From Anaerolineae bacterium (GTDB lineage Bacteria > Chloroflexota > Anaerolineae > Aggregatilineales > Phototrophicaceae), in assembly GCA_022842885.1 (NCBI GenBank), contig JALHOR010000023.1:1-59830 (forward strand): DNA of 59,830 nucleotides, read 5' to 3'. The notes below the pieces were generated by a model, which was not told where the DNA came from, did no database searches, and saw only the letters and a list, made by a program, of their open reading frames with translations. The first letter of the stretch is position 1; each line of letters opens with the position of its first letter. Shown piece after piece: positions 43,611 through 52,157 of the stretch. The translations under genes were made by a program, and so were the position numbers.

Positions 43611-43875
43611 CTATTCCTCCAATTGTAAATTATGCCGTTCAATGAGTTTTAAAAACTGTTTTATCTGATAAGGCTTTGCTTTGCCCTTTACATCTTGAAT
43701 GTTCACTTACTCATCGATAGCAGGATGACCAAAAATATGATGACTACCACTAATACGCAATAATATAAATCCAAACGCTTCTATGAGTGTCACGAAGTCG
43801 TCAAATCGAATATTCTTTGAGCCTGATGAAATCTTCTTGAGCAATTTTCTTTTGTCAACTATCGCGTTTATCCAT
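43611..43875 (-). pseudogene. hicA: HicA-like mRNA interferase toxin, broken
   Basis: In one frame the codons give KLLKKISSGSKNIRFDDFV, then EAFGFILLRISGSHHIFGHP, a TAA stop at 43707-43709, and VNIQDVKGKAKPYQIKQFLK to a TAG at 43611. The double-stranded RNA-binding-like fold and the GSHHIF histidine are typical HicA. The expected residue at the stop is Leu (TTA to TAA). The well-placed ATG at 43875 (AAGG nine bases before) is in a different frame, so there is also a frameshift near the start. Two lesions point to true decay rather than a sequencing error. Confidence 0.75.
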
Positions 43876-44073
43876 TGAATCTTACCTTAATCATAGCATA
43901 TTTTTATTTTTGCCTCTCAACCTACCAATGCCTACACCTTCCCCTGACATTCCTCCTGTCTTTTGCGACAAAATGCACAAATTTAGAGGATTGTTTTCCA
44001 TGTTGATGTAGAATACCTTCGCTGGCATCATGTGTTATGCTTGCCACATTGTGTACCATTAGGGGGAAATATT
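43876..44073. other. Intergenic region between hicA remnant and MaoC gene
   Basis: AT-rich at its left end. A TATGAT -10-like box for hicA lies near 43890 on the minus strand. AGGGGGAAA at about 44061-44069 is the ribosome site of the MaoC gene. Nothing else is supported. Confidence 0.4.
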
Positions 44074-44478
44074 ATGCCGCTTGCTGTTGGTGCTACTGCC
44101 ACTCGGACTCGTGTCGTCACCAGTGACGATGTTGAATTGTTTGCTAAAGTGTCCGGCGATACGAACTCAGTTCATTTGGATGAGGCATATGCCGCCACCA
44201 CGTCTTTCGGCAGACGCATCGCGCATGGCATGTTCACGGTCAGCATCATTTCGGCAATATTGGGCAACGATTTACCCGGTCTAGGGACGATTTATTTGGG
44301 GCAAGACATCAAGTTTAAAGCGCCGGTTTTCATTGGTGATACCATCACCGCTACAGTTGAATTGATTAAATACCGCGAAGAAAAACGCATTGCGACATTC
44401 AAAACAGTTGCCACGAATCAAGATGGTGTGGTCGTGGTTGAAGGCGAAGCGGTGGTATTAGCACCGGAAGAAAAATAG
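44074..44478 (+). CDS. MaoC-like (R)-specific enoyl-CoA hydratase
   Basis: 134 residues, the usual size of PhaJ-type single hot-dog hydratases. The hydratase-2 motif is intact: SGDTNSVHLDEAYAATTSFGRRIAHGM carries the catalytic Asp and His. IYLGQDIKFKAPVFIGDTI follows. The enzyme adds water to trans-2-enoyl-CoA to give (R)-3-hydroxyacyl-CoA, feeding polyester or fatty-acid pathways. ATG 44074 was chosen with GGGGGAAA upstream. No polyester synthase is nearby. Confidence 0.92.
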   Translation: MPLAVGATATRTRVVTSDDVELFAKVSGDTNSVHLDEAYAATTSFGRRIAHGMFTVSIISAILGNDLPGLGTIYLGQDIKFKAPVFIGDTITATVELIKYREEKRIATFKTVATNQDGVVVVEGEAVVLAPEEK

Positions 44479-44809
44479 TTAAAAGATGAAAGTAACAAGT
44501 TAAAAGTGTTGTGGCTGATAAATCTTTTGATTTCATGCAAGAGAGGGTTTCTAAACCCTCCCCTACACAATGAAATTTAGAAACTTATCGGACAAAGCCA
44601 AATTGAAAATAATTCGGGGTGTATGGCATATACCCTACTTGCACACGCAAAGCTAAGAGCTAACAGCCAAAAGCTAATCGCCAATCGCCAATCGCTACCT
44701 CAAAAATTTCCTCGCCGTTGTGCCGTCGGAGAGGCTAAACGCTGGTCTTGTCATAAGATTGGAATCGTCACATTAGAAGGTTAAGATATTTTCTCAAGGA
44801 GAATGTTTC
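44479..44809. repeat. Repeat-filled 331-base intergenic region before livK
   Basis: Three repeat families lie here. An agttaaaag / gtaacaagttaaaag unit (44478-44508) recurs at 47080-47110. The perfect palindrome GAGGGTTT-ct-AAACCCTC followed by CCCTAC is at 44543-44566. An agctaagagctaacagcc unit (44650-44697) ends in three tandem copies of aatcgcc. The livK ribosome site (AAGGAG) is at about 44797. No gene is seen. Confidence 0.65.
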
Positions 44810-46108
44810 ATGCAGCGTCGTTTGTTAGTGGTGGTCATGATTTTAGTGCTGGCGTTGTCGGTCTTCGGCACGGTCGCAGCGCAAGAGACGCTCAAAATTG
44901 GTTTGCTGACAGACCAATCGGGGGCGTTGACGCTTTATGGCTTTGAATTGGAATATGGCTTCAAACTGGGCTTGTTATATGCGGGCGGCATAGACCCCAC
45001 CGAATATGACAGCGTGGATGCGGCACTCGCAGATTTGACTATTGCCGGACGCCCGGTAGAAATTCTCGTGCGTGATAATGGTAGCGACCCCGATACGGGC
45101 GCTCAACAAGCCCGCGATTTGCTGGAAAGCGAAGGCGTGGAACTGTTGGTAGGTGCGCCTAGCTCTGGCGTGACATTGGGTTTGCAGCAAGTGGCGCTGG
45201 ATAATGATGTCGTTTTGTTTGTCGCACCCGGTGCTTCGCCCACGATTACCCAAGATAATTTTAACGTCAATACCTTCCGCGTTTGCCGCAATACGATTCA
45301 AGACTCGCTGGCTCTGGCGTCTTTCGCTAGCGAAGGCTTAGGCACCAAATGGGTCATTCTGGCTGCCGATTATGATTTTGGTCGGGCATCGGCAGGCGCG
45401 TTTGAAGCGACACTCGGTGCTTTCGGCGTAGAATTTGTGCGCGAGACCATCTTCGCCCCGCTGGAAACCACCGATTTCACCCCCTATCTGCAAGAAGTGT
45501 TGGCATCCGGCGCAGAAGCCATGCTCCCCATCTGGGCAGGCGATACCTCAGTGGCATTGTTCCAACAAATTGCCGAATTGGGCGTCAATGAACAGATGAA
45601 TGTTGTCGGCGCGTTCAACTCCAATGACATCGTAAAAGTCAGTGACCCCAGCAATATCGGCAATGTCTCATGGATTGTGTATCACTACACCTTCCCACAG
45701 ACCGAAGTGAATGAGTGGTTGGTGGAAAAACACATCGCCATGTACGACGATGTGCCGGACTTGTTCACGGAATGCGCGTTTGCGACTGCCCAAGCTTTGA
45801 CCGCTGCTGTCACTGCCACCGAAGGCGACACATTGCCCGAAGCGATGATTCCGGCGTTAGAAGGCTTAGTATTTGACGGTCCGAAAGGTACTTACGCCAT
45901 TCGCCCCTCTGACCATCAGGTACTTGTGCCGATGTATGTGGCACAACTGGTCAATCTGGATGACCCTGACTTCAAATTCTATGAACTGCTGCAAGAAGTC
46001 TCGCTGTTGGATGCTGCGCCGCCATGCAATTTGCCGAATGCGGCTGACCGCTGCGAAATGGATGAAGCCTTCATGGAAAATCTCATGACGATGGTGGAAT
46101 CCGAATAA
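44810..46108 (+). CDS. livK: Branched-chain amino-acid-type ABC transporter substrate-binding protein
   Basis: 432 residues. A signal peptide ending in TVAAQ is followed by a type I periplasmic-binding fold: LKIGLLTDQSGALTLYG at the start, then VEILVRDNGSDPDTGAQQARDLLESEGVELLVGAPSS, WVILAADYDFGRASAGAFEA and FDGPKGTYAIRPSDHQ. It captures the substrate for the LivGFHM proteins encoded downstream. Family members also bind amides, urea or aromatic acids, so the ligand is not certain. No lipobox is seen, unlike in many Gram-positive homologues. A 10-pair palindrome follows the gene. Confidence 0.92.
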   Translation: MQRRLLVVVMILVLALSVFGTVAAQETLKIGLLTDQSGALTLYGFELEYGFKLGLLYAGGIDPTEYDSVDAALADLTIAGRPVEILVRDNGSDPDTGAQQARDLLESEGVELLVGAPSSGVTLGLQQVALDNDVVLFVAPGASPTITQDNFNVNTFRVCRNTIQDSLALASFASEGLGTKWVILAADYDFGRASAGAFEATLGAFGVEFVRETIFAPLETTDFTPYLQEVLASGAEAMLPIWAGDTSVALFQQIAELGVNEQMNVVGAFNSNDIVKVSDPSNIGNVSWIVYHYTFPQTEVNEWLVEKHIAMYDDVPDLFTECAFATAQALTAAVTATEGDTLPEAMIPALEGLVFDGPKGTYAIRPSDHQVLVPMYVAQLVNLDDPDFKFYELLQEVSLLDAAPPCNLPNAADRCEMDEAFMENLMTMVESE

Positions 46109-46123
46109 TCAGCACGTTTTGTA

Positions 46124-46145
46124 AGGGCAGGCTACAGCCTGCCCT
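46124..46145. repeat. Palindrome AGGGCAGGCT-ac-AGCCTGCCCT
   Basis: A perfect ten-pair inverted repeat with a two-base centre, flanked by GTA and AC, lies 15 bases after the livK stop. No T run follows. It resembles the other short palindromes here and may act as an mRNA 3' stabiliser between livK and livG. Confidence 0.6.
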
Positions 46146-46177
46146 ACTATTCAGAAATATTTTGTACTTGTACAGTT

Positions 46178-46252
46178 CTCACCCCCTTATCTGCTAAAGG
46201 GCGAGGGGATAAAGTCCCTCTCCTGTGGGAGAGGGATCTAGGGTGAGGGCTG
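46178..46252. repeat. Second copy of the ccctcaccctagatccctctccc repeat, inverted
   Basis: It contains agtccctctcctgtgggag and agggatctagggtgagggctg, matching the block at 29676-29810 on the other strand. It sits between livK and livG. Confidence 0.7.
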
Positions 46253-46299
46253 AATTGTTACCTTAGTTCGCATATCTTTTCTTCCGAGATGTTTATTTT

Positions 46300-47079
46300 A
46301 TGCCTGCTATCCTAGAAACCCGCAATTTGCGTAAAGAATTTGGTGGTTTAGTCGCCGTTGCCGATGTCAGCCTGACGATTGAACGCGGCGCGATGCACTC
46401 CATTATTGGACCCAACGGCGCGGGCAAAACCACTTTTTTTAATCTTCTCAGCGGCAAATATGCGCCGACCCAAGGCACGGTATTTTACAACGGCAACGAT
46501 ATTACCCATGTGCCGTTTCATCAGCGGGCGCATCTGGGCATTGGGCGGTCTTTCCAAATCACGAACATTTTTCCCAATTTAACGGTGCTAGAAAATATCC
46601 GGTTGGCAGCGCAGGCACTCAGCAGCGTGAATTTTCGCTTTTGGCGCAGCGTGACCGCTTACCCCGAATTTACACGCCGGGCGCTGGAGGTGGTGGAATT
46701 GGTCGGCTTGCGTGATGCGGCACATTATCCTGCCAGTGTTTTGCCGCATGGGGGCAAGCGCAAACTGGAATTAGGCATTCTGCTTGCCCCTAATCCTGAA
46801 GTGCTGCTTTTGGATGAACCCACCGCCGGCATGGCATCCGAACAAGTGCCAGAGTTAATTGCCACGATTGATACTATTCGTAAAGAAGGCGGACGCACGA
46901 TTGTGATGGTGGAACATAATATGAGTGTCGTCATGGGCATCTCTGACCGCATCACCGTCATGAACTTGGGCAGTCTATTGGCAGAAGGCACGCCCGCCGA
47001 GATTGCGGCTAACGAAACTGTGCAGCGTGTTTACTTGGGCGAATTGTATGGCAGTGCCGATGAATTGGTACATAAATAA
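46300..47079 (+). CDS. livG: ABC transporter ATP-binding protein LivG
   Basis: 259 residues. Walker A GPNGAGKTTFFN (about 38-49), ABC signature region LPHGGKRKLELGILLA in place of the common LSGGQ (normal for LivG), Walker B VLLLDEPTAGM and the switch histidine in VMVEHNMSVVM. The N-terminal NLRKEFGGLVAV and IGRSFQITNIFPNLTVLENI are LivG-specific. It powers the transporter together with LivF. It is separated from livK by 191 bases of repeats. Confidence 0.95.
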   Translation: MPAILETRNLRKEFGGLVAVADVSLTIERGAMHSIIGPNGAGKTTFFNLLSGKYAPTQGTVFYNGNDITHVPFHQRAHLGIGRSFQITNIFPNLTVLENIRLAAQALSSVNFRFWRSVTAYPEFTRRALEVVELVGLRDAAHYPASVLPHGGKRKLELGILLAPNPEVLLLDEPTAGMASEQVPELIATIDTIRKEGGRTIVMVEHNMSVVMGISDRITVMNLGSLLAEGTPAEIAANETVQRVYLGELYGSADELVHK

Positions 47080-47326
47080 AAGTTAAAAGTAACAAGTTAA
47101 AGGTTAAAAGCTGACTGCTAAGAGGCTATTTTGTAAGCACAATAATTCGTTACCATAATGTTTTGACCAATAAATATGCGAAAAACATAGAAATGCTACG
47201 GTTTTTCTCTTTTGCCTTATCTCTCAGTGAAATCTCGGTGTTCTCGGTGTCTCTGTGGTTCAAAATTGCGGTAAATGACAAATCTAAAACAGTCGCTAAA
47301 AACGAACTCCTGAAAGCTGCTGACGC
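47080..47326. repeat. Intergenic repeats between livG and livF
   Basis: An agttaaaagtaacaagttaa unit is at 47080-47110. The arm ctcggtgtctctgtggttcaaa (47234-47264 region) belongs to the aaccacaaaggcac family, here with only one clear arm. No promoter or gene is evident. Confidence 0.6.
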
Positions 47327-48037
47327 ATGATGCAAAACACAATGCTGGAAATCACCGATTTAAATACGTTTATTGGGCAATTTCATATTCTGGAAGGTGT
47401 CGCGCTGAGTGTTCCGGCGGGCAGCATTACCGTCATGTTGGGGCGCAATGGGGCGGGTAAAACCACCACGCTTCGCAGCATCATGGGGCTAACACCGCCG
47501 CGCAGTGGCACAATTCGTTTTCATGGGCAAGCACTCAATGGCAAAACACCTCATGCGATTGCGCGATTGGGCATTGGCTACGTCCCAGAGCATCGGGCTA
47601 TCTTCAAAGAACTGACGGTACGCGAGAATTTGCAAATCTCGGCACGCCAAAAAGAGGACTTGGCAAAATCCGAAACCCTTATTTTTGACCTGTTCCCAGA
47701 TTTAAAACGTCTGATTCATTTGCCCGGTGGCAATTTATCGGGTGGGCAGCAGCAAATGTTGGCGATTGCGCGGGTGTTAGTCCCCAACAATACATTGTTA
47801 TTGATTGACGAACCCAGCGAAGGTCTCGCGCCGGTGATTATCGAAAGTCTGATGGAAGCCATTCGCCGCTTGTCGGCAGAAAAAACTGTTTTGCTGGTCG
47901 AACAGAATTTTCGGGTTGCCAGCAAACTCGCCGATAGATACGTCATCATAGATGATGGTCACAGCGTCGCACATGGCATGATGACCGATTTGGTGCAGGA
48001 TGCGGCGTTAATTCAGCGATATTTGGGTGTGGCATAG
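47327..48037 (+). CDS. livF: ABC transporter ATP-binding protein LivF
   Basis: 236 residues. Walker A MLGRNGAGKTTTLRS, the LivF phrase IGYVPEHRAIFKELTVREN, signature NLSGGQQQMLAIARVL, Walker B LLIDEPSEGLAP and the switch histidine region VLLVEQNFR. The start is the first of two adjacent ATGs (47327 and 47330) and the ribosome site is weak. It pairs with LivG. The permease gene begins 17 bases downstream. Confidence 0.95.
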   Translation: MMQNTMLEITDLNTFIGQFHILEGVALSVPAGSITVMLGRNGAGKTTTLRSIMGLTPPRSGTIRFHGQALNGKTPHAIARLGIGYVPEHRAIFKELTVRENLQISARQKEDLAKSETLIFDLFPDLKRLIHLPGGNLSGGQQQMLAIARVLVPNNTLLLIDEPSEGLAPVIIESLMEAIRRLSAEKTVLLVEQNFRVASKLADRYVIIDDGHSVAHGMMTDLVQDAALIQRYLGVA

Positions 48038-48054
48038 GCATATAGGATACGACC

Positions 48055-49092
48055 ATGCAAGCAGTCAAAAACAATTTATTGGCGCGTAATTTACGCAACA
48101 GCACTTGGACAACGATAGCGATTTTGGCAGTGGCGCTGTTGATTTTTGCGTTTGTTGCCGCCGATGGCAATATCAGCACCTTTAGCATTACCGTGTTATC
48201 GGGCTTGCTGCGGACGATGCTGCTGTTTCTGGTGGCTGCCGGGTTATCGCTCATTTTTGGGTTGATGGACATCTTAAATTTTGCTCAGGGCGCGTATTTT
48301 ATGATAGGCGCGTATATCGCCTATGATATTCAGCACCCAGAACGCGGTTTTATCACCTTTGGCGCTGCCATCCCCGACCCGAATTTACGATTTTTAGTGG
48401 GGGTTATCGCTGCTTTTGGCATCGGCACAATTTTAGGATTTATTTTGGAACGCGGTTTGCTGCGCCGGTTGTATGACCGTCCGCTGTTCCAATTGGTGCT
48501 GACCTTTGGCGTTTCGATTATTTTGTTGGAAGGTATCAAAGCTATTTGGGGAACCACGCCCTACACTTGGACAGAAACCATGAGCCTGATGACCGGGAGT
48601 TTTCAGGTTTTTGAGCAACCTTTTAGCATCTATCGCCTATTCATCATCGTGATGGGTTTTATCCTGATGGTGGCCGTCTCGCTGCTGCTGCAACGCACGC
48701 GCTTAGGCATCATCATTCGTGCTGGCGTTGAAGACCCAGAGATGGTCAGTGCCTTGGGCATCAACGTCCGCGCAGTATTCACGCTGGTGTTTACGTTGGG
48801 CTGTGCGCTGGCGGCATTTGGCGGCGCGATTGCAGCACCGTTTCAAGGGGCGACGATTAGCTTGGGCAGCACATTTTTGTTGGCGAGCATCGCCGTGATT
48901 GTGTTGGGCGGCTTGGGTAGTTTTGAAGGCACAGCAATCGCTAGTTTTCTGGTGGGGCTGGCATGGGCGGCAATGGAGCAATTCAGCACGCGCCCCGAAG
49001 TCGCAACTTTTTGGGCAAGCGTTACCCCCATGTTGATGCTCTCGCTTATTTTGCTGCTGCGCCCGCGTGGGTTGTTTGGGGGAGAACGATAA
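48055..49092 (+). CDS. livH: Branched-chain amino-acid ABC permease LivH
   Basis: 345 residues with about eight membrane helices. LSLIFGLMDILNFAQGAYFMIGAYIAY is the diagnostic LivH N-terminal block. RTRLGIIIRAGVEDPEMVSALGINV carries the ATPase-docking loop, and AVIVLGGLGSFEGTAIASFLVGL ends the core. It forms the channel with LivM. Its stop overlaps the livM start by one base (TAATG). Confidence 0.95.
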   Translation: MQAVKNNLLARNLRNSTWTTIAILAVALLIFAFVAADGNISTFSITVLSGLLRTMLLFLVAAGLSLIFGLMDILNFAQGAYFMIGAYIAYDIQHPERGFITFGAAIPDPNLRFLVGVIAAFGIGTILGFILERGLLRRLYDRPLFQLVLTFGVSIILLEGIKAIWGTTPYTWTETMSLMTGSFQVFEQPFSIYRLFIIVMGFILMVAVSLLLQRTRLGIIIRAGVEDPEMVSALGINVRAVFTLVFTLGCALAAFGGAIAAPFQGATISLGSTFLLASIAVIVLGGLGSFEGTAIASFLVGLAWAAMEQFSTRPEVATFWASVTPMLMLSLILLLRPRGLFGGER

Positions 49093-50162
49093 TGCAATCT
49101 TGGCGACAATTTTTGAAAGAGAATTGGTTTTTTCTGGCAGTTTTTGTGGTCTTAGTGCTTTTTCCGCATCTGGTGGGGTGGCTCACGGAAAGCAGTCCGT
49201 TTGGTGTGCTGCGCGGCGACCGCTATATTATGCGTGGCGAATCGACGCTGTGGCAAGCCATCTTGATTGAATCCTTCGCTCTATCGGTATTGGTCATGAG
49301 CTATAACCTCATGTTCGGGTTTACGGGCGTGATTTCGTTTGGTCATGCCATGTTCTTTGGACTTGGGGGGTACATCGTGGGGATGCTGCTGGAATTTCCC
49401 GAATTTGCAGGCATAGACCCGGCGCTACGGTTGTTCATCGGGTTACTCCTCACCATTGTGATTTGCGGCGTGATTGGCTTGGGGATTGGGTTTGCCTCGC
49501 TGCGGTTACGCGGGGTGTATTTTGCTATTTTTACGCTGGCAGTCGCTGAGATGGTCTGGATTTATTTCTCGCGGTTTGACCGCACCAATGGCGAAGATGG
49601 CTTGACCATCAGCCAAATGCCCGCTTGGATAGACCCGTCGCAAAATCGCTTGGCACTCTATTATGTCAGTTTTGTGATTTTTGTATTAACCTTTATCTTT
49701 ATCCGGCGCTTGGTCAATTCACCGACCGGCGCAGTCTTTAAAGCAATCCGCGAAAACGAAGACCGGGCGCAGGCAATCGGGTATCATACGCTGCGTTTTA
49801 AGCTGATGGCGATTACGATTGCGGGCATGTTCGCGGGCATTGCCGGCATCATTCATGCTATCCTACAAAAAAGCGCCCGCCCCGAATTTTTGAACGTTAA
49901 ATTTACGGTGGATTCGCTGCTGATGACCATTATCGGCGGAGTGGGTACTTTCACGGGTCCGGTGATTGGCTCAACCGGGCTATATTTGCTGGATAATCAA
50001 CTACGCGACCAAGTGGTGACGATTGGCAGCACCACAATTGATATTGGCGATAGCTGGAATTTGATATTGGGTTTCATTTTTGTGATTGTCGTGCTGATTT
50101 TCCCCTACGGCGTGGTGGGAACATACCAACGCTGGCGTGCCGGACGCAAAAACAAATCATAA
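49092..50162 (+). CDS. livM: Branched-chain amino-acid ABC permease LivM
   Basis: 356 residues with about nine membrane helices. VMSYNLMFGFTGVISFGHAMFFGLGGYIVG, RLRGVYFAIFTLAVAEM, TGAVFKAIRENEDRAQAIGYH (docking loop) and TIIGGVGTFTGPVIG are typical LivM sequence. The ATG at 49092 overlaps the livH stop, so the two are translationally coupled. A TATAAT box immediately after the gene (50168-50173) starts the next unit. Confidence 0.95.
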   Translation: MQSWRQFLKENWFFLAVFVVLVLFPHLVGWLTESSPFGVLRGDRYIMRGESTLWQAILIESFALSVLVMSYNLMFGFTGVISFGHAMFFGLGGYIVGMLLEFPEFAGIDPALRLFIGLLLTIVICGVIGLGIGFASLRLRGVYFAIFTLAVAEMVWIYFSRFDRTNGEDGLTISQMPAWIDPSQNRLALYYVSFVIFVLTFIFIRRLVNSPTGAVFKAIRENEDRAQAIGYHTLRFKLMAITIAGMFAGIAGIIHAILQKSARPEFLNVKFTVDSLLMTIIGGVGTFTGPVIGSTGLYLLDNQLRDQVVTIGSTTIDIGDSWNLILGFIFVIVVLIFPYGVVGTYQRWRAGRKNKS

Positions 50163-50167
50163 CGCTG

Positions 50168-50173
50168 TATAAT
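50168..50173 (+). promoter_or_regulatory. -10-like TATAAT before the second Uma2 gene
   Basis: TATAAT lies 34 bases before the ATG at 50207 and just past the livM stop. No -35 is recognisable. Confidence 0.4.
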
Positions 50174-50206
50174 AAGAGCAATTGTTGCGAATGATAGGAT
50201 ATTGGC

Positions 50207-50857
50207 ATGATGAATCCGAGTGTGGTGCTGCCCACCTTGCATGACCGCCTCATCGCCGAAAATGTCTCCGCCGAAGCGTATATGGAACACTACGCCGAAC
50301 ATTTTTGCGAATGGGTTGAAGGGAGAGTCTATACTTTGTCACCCGTAAGTGAAATACATGACATGTTTACTGACTATTTGCGGGATTGGGTGAAAGCCTA
50401 TTTTATTTTGCGCCCGATTGGAGTTACTCGTGCTGCGCCATTTGTGATGGAAGGTATCAAAACCGGGCGCAGACGTGAGCCAGATATACAAGTGATTCTC
50501 AATACGAATCCCCATCAACTTGAAAAAACTCGCATGTTGGGGGCGGCAGATATTGTCATCGAAATTATTTCACCCGGTACATCAGCGACCGATTATGGCG
50601 AAAAATTTTTAGAGTATGAACAAGAAGGTGTGCGTGAATACTGGATTTTTGACCCGGAACGCGAATCCACCACATTTTATCGCTTACAAGCAACTGGGCG
50701 CTTTGTGGCTGTTCAACCAGATAGCGATGGATTTTATCGGACGCCGCTACTACCTGATTTTGCGTTACCTGTAACATCGCTATGGGATGAACATCTTCCC
50801 AATATGCACGAAATTTTTGAAACCATGAAGGCAATGGTGACGAAAAAAGAAGATTAA
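50207..50857 (+). CDS. Uma2-family (DUF820) putative endonuclease
   Basis: 216 residues. EHFCEWVEGRVYTLSPVSEIHD at the start, RREPDIQVILNTNP, ADIVIEIISPGTSATDYGEKFLEYEQEGVREYWIFDPERE: the D, E and K residues of a PD-(D/E)xK site are all present. It is clearly related to the copy at 23223 but not a recent duplicate. AGGAT precedes the ATG. A strong terminator follows. Its biological role is unknown. Confidence 0.9.
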   Translation: MMNPSVVLPTLHDRLIAENVSAEAYMEHYAEHFCEWVEGRVYTLSPVSEIHDMFTDYLRDWVKAYFILRPIGVTRAAPFVMEGIKTGRRREPDIQVILNTNPHQLEKTRMLGAADIVIEIISPGTSATDYGEKFLEYEQEGVREYWIFDPERESTTFYRLQATGRFVAVQPDSDGFYRTPLLPDFALPVTSLWDEHLPNMHEIFETMKAMVTKKED

Positions 50858-50874
50858 CCACAGCATGAACAACC

Positions 50875-50908
50875 AAACAGGCGAGCCAGTGACTCGCCTG
50901 TTTTGATT
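50875..50908. terminator. Terminator between the Uma2 and pdhC genes
   Basis: AAACAGGCGAG and CTCGCCTGTTT pair perfectly (11 pairs) around CCAGTGA, followed by TTGATTT. The A-rich left arm lets it serve the convergent pdh operon as well. Confidence 0.85.
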
Positions 50909-52155
50909 TATATCAGCAAACGCATCGGATTTTCGATAAGACCGCGCAAATACTGTAAATATTGGGCGCCTTCTGCGCCATCACTCACGCGATGGTCAAT
51001 GCTGAGGGTCATTTTCATGCGGCTGCCTACGCCCAAAGTGCCATCTGCCAGCACCACCGGGACTTGGCGGGCAGCGCCCACTGCCAAGGCAGCGGCTTGG
51101 GGCGGGTCAATAATCGAGCTAAATGATTCGACATTATAGGCACCCAGATTGCTGACTAAGAACGTGCCACCTTGAATATATTCCGGCTTGATTTTGCCGT
51201 TACGAACTTCTTCAAAAAGTTCAGCATGATACCGTGCCAAAGCACTCAGCGTTGTTTTATCAGCATCAGGCGATACGACGTTGATTAAGCCATTGTTGGG
51301 CAGTGACACCGCAATGGCAATATTGATACGCTTGTGGCGCACCATTTTATCGCCATAGTAGTGCGTGTTCAGGTTAGGGAACTGGCGCAGCGCCAAGGCA
51401 ACGCCCTTCACCATCATATCGTTCACGCTGATTTTCACGCCTTGGTCGGTCAGTCCATCGTTCAATTGTTTGCGTAAATTGAGCAGTGCGGCAACATCTG
51501 CCTCGACCGTGACATAAAAATGCGGCGTGGTTTGCACGCTAGTAATAGTGCCTTTGGCGATCGCACGGCGCATCCGGCTGATGTCCAAAATTTCAACATC
51601 GCTGCCTTCGGGCAATTTGCCATAACTTTGCACCTGCGCGGCAGCCACTTCAATCGTGGGAGTATCCGGCAATGCAGCCGGTTTTGCAGGGGCAGCACTC
51701 GGTGTAAATTGTTCGACATCTTCTTTCACGATGCGCCCGCCGGGACCCGTGCCAGCAATTTGCGCCAAATCAATACCACGATCTTCGGCGATTTTTTTAG
51801 CGACGGGCGATGCTTTAATGCGTCCTTCGGGCGTTGTAGCGGCAACAACGGCGCCATTGCCCGTTTTTGCGGCGGGCGTGGCACTTACAATAGGAGCAGC
51901 TTCGGCTTTGGCGGCAGGTGCTGGCGCTGATTCATTGGCTGCGCCCAAAAGCGCAATCACCGCGCCTTCTTTGTACTGCTCACCCACTTGCGCCCGCTGT
52001 TCTAGCAAAACGCCATCCGTTGGCGCTTCAACTTCCACAGTGGCTTTATCTGCCTCAAATTCGGCGATAATGTCCCCGGCTTTGACGGCTACACCCTGGT
52101 CTTTCAACCAGTTCAGCAGCGTACCATCCAGCGTAAGTTTGATTTCCTGCGCCAT
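50908..52155 (-). CDS. pdhC: Pyruvate dehydrogenase E2, dihydrolipoyl acetyltransferase
   Basis: 415 residues. The lipoyl domain (about 1-75) has the lipoyl-lysine in FEADKATVEV. An Ala/Pro linker leads to an E3/E1-binding domain (IKASPVAKKIAEDRGIDLAQIAGTGPGGRIVKEDV, about 110-148). The catalytic domain follows (about 190-415) with MRRAIAKGTITS and LSIDHRVSDGAEGAQYL near the end. HRVSDGA stands for the usual HRVVDGA, so the active His and Asp are kept. The very start lacks the common MPKLGxxMxEG phrase (it reads MAQEIKLTLDGTLLNW). It is the last gene of the operon, two bases after pdhB. GGAGA precedes the ATG. Confidence 0.93.
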   Translation of the reverse strand: MAQEIKLTLDGTLLNWLKDQGVAVKAGDIIAEFEADKATVEVEAPTDGVLLEQRAQVGEQYKEGAVIALLGAANESAPAPAAKAEAAPIVSATPAAKTGNGAVVAATTPEGRIKASPVAKKIAEDRGIDLAQIAGTGPGGRIVKEDVEQFTPSAAPAKPAALPDTPTIEVAAAQVQSYGKLPEGSDVEILDISRMRRAIAKGTITSVQTTPHFYVTVEADVAALLNLRKQLNDGLTDQGVKISVNDMMVKGVALALRQFPNLNTHYYGDKMVRHKRINIAIAVSLPNNGLINVVSPDADKTTLSALARYHAELFEEVRNGKIKPEYIQGGTFLVSNLGAYNVESFSSIIDPPQAAALAVGAARQVPVVLADGTLGVGSRMKMTLSIDHRVSDGAEGAQYLQYLRGLIENPMRLLI

Positions 52156-52157
52156 AA

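Noticed and set aside
44650..44697. Tandem aatcgcc units as a CRISPR or VNTR array
   Set aside because: There are only three short copies without spacers, and the block matches a dispersed repeat family.
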